Of a stretch of 6,844 nt of DNA, positions 1 through 6,844 are shown one piece after another. The first letter of the stretch is position 1. The number at the start of each line of letters is the position of its first letter. The stretch is from a bacterium (GTDB lineage Archaea > Nanoarchaeota > Nanoarchaeia > Woesearchaeales > UBA10216), in contig JAAGZO010000350.1 in the NCBI GenBank assembly GCA_024206195.1, positions 1 to 6,844 of the forward strand. The letters are read 5' to 3'. The notes beneath the pieces were generated by a model. The model was not told the DNA's origin, did no database searches, and saw only the letters and a program-made list of their open reading frames with translations. A program made the translations under genes and the position numbers.

Positions 1-894
1 AAGGACCTCGCTGCCTTTTGATTCTATCCCTTTGATCTTTTCTTTTTGATCAGCATTAAGTTCACTCCGCCCTATGAGGACAAGCCTTGCCTGCATTCTT
101 TCTGCTAAATATTTGCTTAGCTCAAGACCGATGCCTCCAGCACCTCCTAAAATAATGTATACACCGCCTTTCTTAAACAGTGTTTCATTAACTGGAGGAA
201 GTAAAACAGATTCCAATGAGCGGACATATCGTTCATTGTTGCGGATCACGATCTCTTCGCCAAGCTTGCTCCCCGGCTCTGTTATTATTGCCGTTATTAA
301 AGTGTCTGATTCCAACTGCTCCAGACTGATATCCATGCAGCTTATGTCAAATTTAGGATATTCCTTGGCCATGGCTTTGGTAAATCCATGCAAACTTGAT
401 GAATAGGGCTTTGTTGCCTCTTCAGAGGTTAGCTGGTGTACATCATTGGTGATTACTTTTAGTTTAACAGGATGCTTGGTAAAACCATGTTTGCTTAACG
501 ACTTGATCAGTCTGAACAGACTGAATACCCCTTGCTCCTGGCTTTGTTCCAATGCATTAAGGTCATCTGTATTTATATCTCCGGTCTCAATACCACCTAA
601 AAAATAAATGATGTCTATGTGGTTAAGCTGACCAACACAACTATCTAAGGTAAGGGGATCATCTGTCTTTATCTCCCAGGTTCTCTTTGAATACTGTTTT
701 GTTTTTGTACCTAATTTAATTTCTATTACATCATCTTCAGAATATGCTGCTGCAAGTTTTTGTTCAATACCAGCGCTTTCTAAAGGGCAAATTATAAGAA
801 TGGTTCTCTTTTCTGACTTGTTCTCTGTTGTTTTAGGTGCAAAGGTCTGGGTTGAAGATAACGGCGCAGGCTTCCATTTGGGAATAAAAAACAT
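1..894 (-). other. Ketoreductase KR2, partial (module n+1)
   Basis: The structural half starts at MFFIPKW. It continues through IDIIYFLGGIE and LHGFTKAMAKEYP, typical of the truncated Rossmann fold that braces PKS ketoreductases. The catalytic half opens with YIILGGAGGIG (127-159), the NADPH-binding loop, followed by RLVLIGRSE. The window then ends, so the catalytic Lys, Ser, Tyr and stereochemistry-marking Asp cannot be seen. From the domain start to the binding loop is 248 residues, against 280 in KR1. That leaves no room for an inserted methyltransferase or enoylreductase between DH2 and KR2. The domain should reduce the beta-keto group made by KS2, but activity is inferred. Confidence 0.9.
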
Positions 895-3800
895 TTTTGC
901 AAAACGATCTTCATCACCTTTTGAATCATTTAGTGATACATCTTTTATCTCTCTCAAAGATACATCATGAAGTTTAATGCATACCTGACCTGTTTCATCC
1001 AAAATCGCCACATGGTACCTTTGCTGGCCAGCTAATTTTACATATGAATAGCAAGGGGACGTAAGAGGGGCCAATACTTCAACCTCTTCTACACCAAAGG
1101 GCACCATGGGACTTGTATGGGCTGTTCTGGACTCTGATATGGCAAGGCCTGCTATTGTTTGGAACGCTCCGTCCATCAGGGTTGGATGGAGCGTATATTC
1201 ATTTAGTTCATTCTCATGAGATGAAGGCAGAGATAACACGCCTAGTGCTTCTTCTTCATTATAATGTATCTGCTTCAATGTTTGAAAATAGGTTCCATAA
1301 TTGATACCGATGCCGTCAAACATGACATAAAGCGATTCTTTATCAAACTCTTGTGTGCATCTTGATTTAATATCGTCAATGGACACATGTTGAACATTGA
1401 TCTCTTTCGAATTACCATTAACGCGATATTCTCCTCTGGCATGGGTAATGGTATGAGTGTCATTACAACTCCGGATCTCATAAAGCAGTTTTTTACCTTC
1501 TTCCTTTACAATAATCTCAACATCTTTTTTGCTATCTGCAACAAGAAGAGGATGAAGCCATACGGTTCGGCTTATATTATAATTATGGTTTGTGTTGATC
1601 TGGGTAATGGCGGCTTGTGCCATCTCTAAGTAACCAACTCCGGGTAATATGCATTGACCGCCCACCTTATGATCTTTTACGATCAGATCAGTGCACTGCA
1701 GGGTCTTATGGAAAACAGTACCTTGATTTGGTAGTGTCGGTACAACTCTGTCAATCAGAGGATGGAGCTTTGCGGTATGACCATTACCACCAGAAACAGT
1801 ATGAACTGCCGTGCTTGACTCTTGCACCCAATAACGCTCTCGCGCAAATGGATAGGTCGGAACTGATATACGACTTGGAGTATGATCAGGATATAATAAC
1901 TTCCAGTCTATCCCAACTCCTTCTACCCAAAGCTGTGCTATTTTTGAAAACTTCCTCTTTTCAATCCAACTGTCTATTATTTCTTTGGCATCTTCATCCT
2001 GACTTAAAAGATTGGATCTCTTTTTATTGTCTCTCACACTGCCAATATATAATTCTTCAACATCTCTATTTTTAATATATCCCGACAGCTTGTTGCTCAG
2101 TTCTTCTGCAGACTCTGCAACCACTGCCAAACGCTCTTCCATCGGCTCACGGCCGACTTGCAGAGTATAAGCAAAATCAATGAAAGACACTGATGGATCT
2201 CCTAAAAAGGATATCATTTCATTGACATATGCTTTTAACCGCTCTTCGGTTTTAGCTGACATCACAATAATCTTAGGCACTTGACTTTTGATAGTCGATT
2301 GTGGAACTAATTCCTCATACTCCTCAAGTACAACGTGGGCATTGGCTCCACCAAATCCAAAAGAACTTACTCCGGCTCGTCTAGGTATCTCCTGGTCATT
2401 ATCATCTAACAAGCATTCCCACGGCATGGTCTCTTCTACTATATAAAATGGTGTATCCTTTAACTCGATATAGGGGTTAACCTCCTCAAAATGAACTGTT
2501 CCTGGCAGCTTTTGGTTCTTCATGGACAAAAGCACTTTGATTATACCGGCTATTCCTGCGGCTGTCTCCAAATGACCTATATTGGTCTTTACTGTACCGA
2601 TTCCACAATGAGGTTCCTCAGGGATTGGTTTATCCTCCCTCTTGTACAGCTCAACAAATGCTTTCTTTAAACCATTTATCTCAACCGGATCTCCAAGACT
2701 TGTTCCTGTTCCATGGACTTCTATGTAGCTTACTGTTGATGGATCTATTTGCGCCCTTTCATATACATCTATTAATAACGCTGTCTGGGCCTTGGCATTA
2801 GGCGCTGTTAATGAATTTGCGCGACCACCATGGTTCTCTGATGTCCCTTTAATCACAGCATAGATATGGTCCCCGTCCGATTTAGCACGGCTCAATGGCT
2901 TTAAAAATATTGCGCCTGATCCTTCTCCTCGGACATAGCCGTCTGCACGCTTGTCAAAGGTCTTGCACTTGCCATCAGGACTCAGCATTCCAGCCATGTT
3001 AAACGCCATGAACACCATGGGATTAAGAAGTACATTTACACCACCGGCTATGGCCATCTCGCAGGTGCCGTCACCTATGGCTGAGACTGCACGGTGGATA
3101 GCTATCAATGAACTCGAACATGCTGTATCTATCGGCTCGCTTGGACCATGAAGATTCAATAAATAGGATATCCGGTTTGCTAAAATCGAGTGTGCGTTAC
3201 CTGTTGACACATGGGACTCCATCCCTGCAGGATTTGTTCTTAATATCTCAGTGTAATCAAAACTACCTACACCGACAAATATACCGGTTTTCGTTCCTGA
3301 TAAATCTGATGCTCTATAACCTGAATCTTCAATGGTTTTCCAGACGGTCTCAAGAAATATCCTTTGCTGGGGATCCATGGTCTCTGCTTCACGAGGGGAT
3401 ATACCAAAAAACCTGCAATCAAACTTATCCACCTCTTTCATAAACCCACCCATAAGTGATGCTTGCCATGCACAGCGACCCTCAGGAAACTCTGTAATAA
3501 GGTCCCTGCCCTCCTCTAAATAGCTCCAGAATACCTCCAAATCATCTGATTGCGGCATTACACCGCTCATGCCTATGATCGCTATCTGATCTGATGTAAA
3601 CGGAGCTCTCTCTTCTTGATATTGATCTTTAACATCCCAGGCTGATCCAAATCGATGTTTTATACTGATTTTAGATACTTCAGATTCAAAAGTGTCTTCA
3701 GGTAATTGTATATTAACCTCTTCCTGTTTCGGACTTAACGATTGTAAGTTGGTCTCATAATATCTGATGAAATTCTCTTTATAATCTGACCATAAATAAT

Positions 3801-6800
3801 CAGCAAATGAACCAATTGAAGGATAGTCAAGTTCAAAAAATATGGCTGGAGTTATCACAATATCGTACTTATCATTCACTCGATTCGCAAACTCGGTCAA
3901 ACTGATCGAATCAAATCCATATTCCTGCATGTCATCTTCTAAATCTATATCTTCCTCGCTGACACTTAAAATATCACTGACTATTCCTACCAGGTCTTTT
4001 TGGATTTTTCGGAGTATATCTCCTCTATCTGCCTTGACCTCTTGCTCATGAATATCCGGCCCTAAAATGCGCTTAGCTTTAACCTTGTCGCTCCCACCGC
4101 GCCTTAACCTGGATGCCTCTATAAATCCCAGCGCTAATCGCAGCTTATTGCCGTCTCCTTCCACTACAACAAATTGGGTTCCATCAAATGATAACCCTTT
4201 TGCAAAAGCTTGAAGGCCTTCCTCTGTAGAAAGGGCTTTTATGCCCATTGTTTTTTGCATGAACTTCTCGGTCTCTTCATCTACACCCATTCCCCCTTCT
4301 CTCCACAGCGGCCAATTAATGGACAATGTTTTACCTGTTCGCTTCTTTTCTACTCGCAGTGTTTCTCGTACTTCAGCAAAATTATCCATAAAACTATTGG
4401 CATAAGCATAATCACTTTGTCCTGCATTACCGAAAACTGACGTCATGGATGAAAACATTACAAAAAAACTTAGATTTTCACCTTTGGTGGCTTCATCTAA
4501 ATAAACCGTGCCATAAACCTTGGGTGCCAATATTGATTCAATTTCTTCCTGTGTTTTCTTTAATATATATGCATCTTTATTCACTCCTGCACTGTGGATG
4601 ATTCCATCTATTTTCTTAAATCGAGACTTGATTTGAGTGATTAAATCTTCCACATCTTCCGGGCTGGATATATCTGCCTTTATATATATTACTTGTGAAC
4701 CTAATGATTCAAGTTCCTTTATCTTGGATGCTTTTTCTGTACTCAAATCAGATCGGCCCGTTAGAACCAATTTTACATTTGCCTGTCTTGCAAAATATTC
4801 CGCAAATATAAGCCCTAATCCGCCTACTCCTCCTGTAATCAAATATACGCCATCTTCTTTTACATATACTGATTCTACTTTTTCTCTATCAAATGTAAAT
4901 TCCTTCAAACGTTTTACATACCGATGCCCTTCTTTATAACGTATTTCAACTCCATCTTCTGTTTGAAATTCATCCAATATAATATCCAATAACCCATCAG
5001 GTTTATTACCTTCCTTGGTTCCGACCGTCTCACCTTCCTCGTCTTTTAGCTTCTCGAAGCAAAGCGTAGATCCCGCTCTCTTCAGCGGGGTTACCTTCTG
5101 CTTTTCTCGATCTATCTCTATCGTCTTATAGATAAATTTCCTGTTTTCTAATCCTATAGTTCTGGCTAATCCGCTTAAACCTGCATACTGGGGGTGCAGA
5201 TTATCCTCACTGCCTGGATAAATATATAATAATTGAGTCTCTTCTTTAGGCTTTTGCTTCATTAAAATCTGACTTAGATAAAATATCGAATATATCCCTT
5301 GATCAAGTTGATCTTTTATTTCACCCCCTGTTCCGGCAAAACTCTCTTGCGACCAGTTATGAATTATTTTGTTTGGAAAATTCTCTTTTGTATTAAGAGA
5401 CTTGAGTAACTGATCGTAATTTTCTCGAGCACCAGGGTTAATCTCGTATACATTATCTCCAAGATCCTTGTAACTTGATCCAGGTTTTACTAATATTAAA
5501 TTTAGTTCATTATTATTTTGTTTTAATTTAAATGCATCATATAGATCGGTACTAATATCAAAAATCAAAATAGATCCTGCATCTTGTATCCTGTATCCTG
5601 TATCCTGTATCCCATCTTTTGCATCCTGTATCGTGGCATTGTTTGCAGCCTCTTCCCACACATTTTTAAAATATAATGTTTCTGGGGCTTCGGCTTTAGA
5701 CGCAATCCTTTCTACCTTAGCCGGCTGCAATGCCCTTAAAAAAAAATCCTTCATCCCAACCAATACCTGGCCTTGTTCATCAATAAGCTGTATATTAAAT
5801 TTCTTTACCGTTGCGCTGGTAGTAGATGGCTTTTCTGCCTGCGTTACATAGGCATAACACTTTTCTGATAAAGGCTTTAACACCTCAACCTCACCCAATG
5901 CAAAGGGCAGATAAGGAGTATCACCCACAGTCGAACTTACCATAACACCCATTACTGTCTGCAATGCACCGTCCATTAATGATGGATGCAGTTCATATTC
6001 AGCAAAGCTGTCTTTGCATTCTGATGGTAATTCAAGAAAAGATAATGCCTCGATTCCGTTATGATTTATCTCTTGAATAGACTTAAAACTCGGTCCGTAT
6101 TGCAATCCTGTTGCATTGAACAGATTGTAACACGCTTCTCCTTTTATTATATCAGAGCATCTATTTTTGATGGACTCAATATCAATATTTTCAGATTTAG
6201 ATTGAGGTTCTCTTTCATATATCAGTTTTCCCTGGGCATGGGACACATTCTGATTATCTCCATTTCTGGTCCTGACTACATAATCCACACAATTCTGATT
6301 TGGATACAGACTGATATCAACATCCTTCGAACCTCCTGTAACTGCTATCGGTCTCGACCATACAATATTTTTTATTCTCTGAACCTTTGTCTCGCCAGCA
6401 ATATAACCGGCTGCACGGGCCATCTCTATATACGCCACTCCAGGTAATACCTTCTGATCCGCTACTACATGGTCTGATAGGTAAAATTCATTGCCCATAA
6501 GCAATGTTGAAAACTTTTGTTCTTTCAAATTGGATACATTGCTACTTACCAGCGGATGAAGTTTTACAGCATGTCCATTACTATTTCCTACCATATTTAT
6601 AGGGACAGAAGATTCTGGTATCCAATAGCTTTCTTTGGCAAATGGATAGGTCGGAACTGGAATACGGCTTGGTGTATCATCCATATATAGCAGGTTCCAA
6701 TCGAGTTCAACTCCGGATACCCATAGCTGAGCCAGCTTGTTATATCGCCTGTTGTTAATTATAATTTTAACAAATTCACTCCCTTCTTCTCCTTCAACCA

Positions 6801-6843
6801 ATAGCTCAGTATTTGCCTTATTCTTCTTTACATTGCCTTTATA
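1..6843 (-). CDS. trans-AT modular type I polyketide synthase (internal fragment, both ends outside window)
   Basis: This is one uninterrupted minus-strand frame of 2,281 codons with no stop. It enters at the right edge and leaves at the left edge, so start, ribosome binding site and stop are not visible. Domains in order, counting residue 1 at 6841-6843, are: KS-DH linker (1-94), DH (95-372), KR (390-901), ACP (939-1021), KS (1087-1508), KS-DH linker (1509-1692), DH (1693-1966) and partial KR (1984-2281). The class is clear from the KS motifs DTACSSSL, HGTGT and NIGHLE, the ACP motif GFDSIS, and the lack of any AT domain between KS and DH, which defines trans-AT synthases. Such megaenzymes act in the cytoplasm, extending an acyl chain held on ACP phosphopantetheine arms. 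Both modules have the parts to condense, ketoreduce and dehydrate. The product and gene name cannot be recognised from this fragment. Confidence 0.97.
946..1767 (-). other. Dehydratase domain DH2 (module n+1)
   Basis: This second double-hotdog dehydratase of about 274 residues acts on the 3-hydroxyacyl chain made by KR2. It begins at LHPL. The catalytic His is at 1669-1671 in DHKVGGQCILPG, a fully canonical HxxxGxxxxP. The catalytic Asp is at 1171-1173 in LHPTLMDGAFQ, with the Gln of DxxxQ at 1159-1161. The segment that reads YGPSF in DH1 reads YGTYF here, replacing the usually conserved Pro by Thr. The His-to-Asp spacing is 166 codons, exactly as in DH1. The motifs argue for normal dehydration rather than the double-bond-shifting DH variants, which lack the Asp or the motif Pro. 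Confidence 0.93.
1768..2319 (-). other. KS-to-DH linker without AT domain (trans-AT hallmark)
   Basis: Only 184 residues separate KS2 from DH2. A cis-AT module would have an acyltransferase of roughly 300 residues plus linkers here. No GHSxG-type AT active-site motif appears. The segment instead contains the familiar trans-AT linker elements: KIIVMSAKTEERLKAY after the KS, FAYTLQVGREPMEERLA, LYIGSVRDNKK, KIAQLWVEGVGIDW and finally SVPTYPFARERYW just before the DH. Loading of ACPs must therefore depend on a free-standing malonyl-CoA acyltransferase encoded elsewhere. Confidence 0.93.
1844..1865. repeat. 22-bp direct repeat, copy in the linker before DH2
   Basis: These 22 bases are identical to 6638-6659. 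They encode the conserved VPTYPFA-type segment at the end of the KS-to-DH linker. Surrounding DNA is similar but has many differences, so this is most simply a conserved stretch shared by two homologous modules. It could also serve as a point of recombination between modules. Confidence 0.8.
2320..3585 (-). other. Ketosynthase domain KS2 (module n+1)
   Basis: This complete ketosynthase of about 422 residues accepts the acyl chain from ACP1 and performs decarboxylative Claisen condensation with a malonyl extender. The active-site Cys is at 3118-3120 in DTACSSSL. The two catalytic His residues are at 2713-2715 (VHGTGT) and 2572-2574 (NIGHLE), and the supporting Lys is at 2587-2589. The Cys-to-first-His spacing of 135 residues is normal. 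The domain opens with IAIIGMSG and closes with SSFGFGGANAHVVLEE. All residues for condensation are present, so it is not one of the non-elongating KS0 domains that lack the HGTGT His. In trans-AT synthases KS sequence tends to track the beta-position chemistry of the incoming chain; here an enoyl intermediate is expected from module n. Confidence 0.96.
3586..3780 (-). other. ACP-to-KS interdomain linker
   Basis: These 65 residues lie between the end of ACP1 and the first strand of KS2 (IAIIGMSG). The linker is polar and rich in Glu, Gln, Lys and Ser, with segments such as SLSPKQEE and KDQYQEE, and has no recognisable catalytic motif. The length suits a flexible intramolecular connection. Together with the unbroken frame, it shows that modules n and n+1 are covalently joined and do not need docking domains at this boundary. 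Confidence 0.8.
3781..4029 (-). other. Acyl carrier protein domain ACP1 (module n)
   Basis: This single ACP of about 83 residues carries the growing chain on a phosphopantetheine arm. The attachment Ser is at 3907-3909 in EYGFDSIS, equivalent to the classic DSL/DSI motif. Helix-1 (DILSVSEEDIDLEDD) and helix-3 (PAIFFELDYPSIGSFADYL) landmarks are both present, so the domain is complete. Only one copy is found, not the tandem ACPs seen in some trans-AT modules. I did not see the Trp associated with ACPs that recruit beta-branching enzymes, but this was judged by eye only. It closes module n and feeds KS2 in the same polypeptide. Confidence 0.95.
4141..5676 (-). other. Ketoreductase KR1, structural plus catalytic halves (module n)
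   Basis: This complete ketoreductase of about 512 residues reduces the beta-keto group with NADPH. The structural half (about 4861-5676) starts at LYFKNVW and holds LHPQYAGLSGLARTIGLE. The catalytic half starts with the Rossmann motif TGGVGGLG (4813-4836). The catalytic set is complete and correctly spaced: Lys at 4519-4521 (APKVYG), Ser at 4447-4449 (FSSMTSVFG), Tyr at 4408-4410 (QSDYAYAN) and Asn at 4396-4398. HSAGVNKD (Asp at 4573-4575) keeps the Asp that marks B-type reductases, which suggests a D-configured (3R-type) hydroxyl, the usual precursor of an E double bond. The tail INWPLWREGGMG is typical of trans-AT KRs. A polar loop at 4993-5043 is absent from KR2. After the domain, an Arg/Lys-rich linker (4030-4140) leads to the ACP. 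Confidence 0.93.
5574..5636. repeat. In-frame 7-bp tandem repeat tract (unit ATCCTGT)
   Basis: Nine consecutive 7-base units lie in register. Units at 5588, 5595, 5602 and 5623 are perfect ATCCTGT. Those at 5574 (ATCCTGC), 5581 (ATCTTGT) and 5630 (ATCGTGG) are degenerate, and the two at 5609-5622 are strongly diverged. On the coding strand the unit is ACAGGAT. Because 7 is not a multiple of 3, the protein pattern repeats every 21 bases, giving three 7-residue repeats: IQDAKDG, IQDTGYR and IQDAGSI. The tract sits between the conserved Trp that opens the KR1 structural half (5656-5658) and its first beta strand (SILIFD), a variable linker. The equivalent linker of the second module (about 803-873) has no such repeat. 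Confidence 0.93.
5728..6561 (-). other. Dehydratase domain DH1 (module n)
   Basis: This double-hotdog dehydratase of about 278 residues, normal for the family, removes water from the 3-hydroxyacyl-ACP made by KR1 to give an enoyl-ACP. It begins at the LHPL motif. The catalytic His is at 6469-6471 in DHVVADQKVLPG and the catalytic Asp at 5971-5973 in LHPSLMDGALQ, followed by the conserved Gln of the DxxxQ motif at 5959-5961. The conserved YGPSF segment lies between them. One oddity is that the usual HxxxGxxxxP motif reads HxxxDxxxxP here, with Asp at 6457-6459 in place of Gly. Both catalytic residues and the Pro are kept, so I expect it to be active, but the change is worth noting. Confidence 0.93.
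6562..6843 (-). other. Post-KS linker of the preceding module (C-terminal part)
   Basis: These 94 residues are the end of the structured linker that follows an upstream ketosynthase lying outside the window. The segments LAQLWVSGVELDW and PVPTYPFAKESYW are the hallmark end of the KS-to-DH linker in polyketide synthases. They match the corresponding stretch in the second module (LWVEGVGIDW, SVPTYPFARERYW) almost position for position. In trans-AT enzymes this linker is what remains of the region around the lost AT domain. Its presence means module n almost certainly starts with a KS just beyond the right edge. Confidence 0.85.
6638..6659. repeat. 22-bp direct repeat, copy in the linker before DH1
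   Basis: This is the identical partner of 1844-1865, lying 4,794 bases away in the same orientation and codon phase. It encodes the same PTYPFA linker motif ahead of DH1. Confidence 0.8.
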
Positions 6844-6844
6844 T

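Noticed and set aside
1275..1481. Minus-strand 68-codon open frame overlapping DH2
   Set aside because: It is in a different frame from the intact DH2 sequence, which continues without a break through the same bases.
2320..3585. KS2 as a non-condensing KS0
   Set aside because: The Cys and both His residues are present in intact motifs.
5072..5089. Perfect 6-bp GC-rich inverted repeat (CCCGCT, 6-base loop, AGCGGG), resembling a terminator stem
   Set aside because: It lies deep inside the KR1 coding frame and is not followed by a T-run on either strand. The stem is short, so it is probably a chance result of the coding sequence.
5574..5636. Heptamer tract as a CRISPR array or as a sign of a frameshift or assembly error
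   Set aside because: The units are 7 bases with no spacers. The frame on both sides is the same and matches conserved KR sequence, so length is consistent with a functional gene.
6061..6447. Plus-strand open frame of 128 codons, and similar plus-strand frames at 74-406 and 1617-2075
   Set aside because: They run antisense to conserved DH and KR domain sequence. Their translations show no recognisable domain, and they are explained as shadows of the real minus-strand frame.
5728..6561. DH1 as an inactive or double-bond-shifting dehydratase
   Set aside because: Apart from Gly-to-Asp, it retains the catalytic His, motif Pro, catalytic Asp and Gln. Shifting DH variants normally lack the Asp or the motif Pro, and their modules usually lack a KR.

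Overview
The whole window is the interior of one very large gene on the minus strand. The minus frame whose codons fall on positions 1-3, 4-6 and so on up to 6841-6843 has no stop codon across 2,281 codons (about 250 kDa of protein), and neither the start nor the end of the gene lies in the window. I translated this frame by hand line by line. It reads as a modular type I polyketide synthase of the trans-acyltransferase (trans-AT) class.

Layout in the direction of translation (right to left): the end of the linker that follows an upstream ketosynthase (6562-6843); dehydratase DH1 (5728-6561); ketoreductase KR1 with its structural half first (4141-5676); one acyl carrier protein, ACP1 (3781-4029); a short linker (3586-3780); a complete ketosynthase, KS2 (2320-3585); the KS-to-DH linker (1768-2319); dehydratase DH2 (946-1767); and a ketoreductase KR2 cut off by the window edge just after its NADPH-binding motif (1-894). 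Module n is therefore (KS)-DH-KR-ACP and module n+1 is KS-DH-KR-(...). No acyltransferase, enoylreductase or methyltransferase domain is present. Malonyl units must be loaded by a separate AT protein, and each module is expected to leave a carbon-carbon double bond, so a conjugated diene is the simplest prediction for this part of the product.

The organism cannot be named from this window. The DNA is fairly AT-rich (about 40% GC by eye), which excludes typical Streptomyces and fits Bacillus/Paenibacillus, clostridia, or various low-GC Gram-negative and uncultured bacteria that carry trans-AT clusters. Because the window is entirely inside one coding frame, I see no promoter, ribosome binding site, terminator, RNA gene, mobile element or CRISPR array.

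The most unusual feature is a run of 7-base tandem repeats (unit ATCCTGT on the plus strand, 5574-5636) inside the coding frame. It produces a three-fold 7-residue peptide repeat beginning IQD, in the linker just ahead of the KR1 structural domain. Other points are a Gly-to-Asp change in the DH1 active-site motif, a Pro-to-Thr change in a conserved DH2 motif, and the identical His-to-Asp spacing in the two DH domains, which lie exactly 4,800 bases apart.
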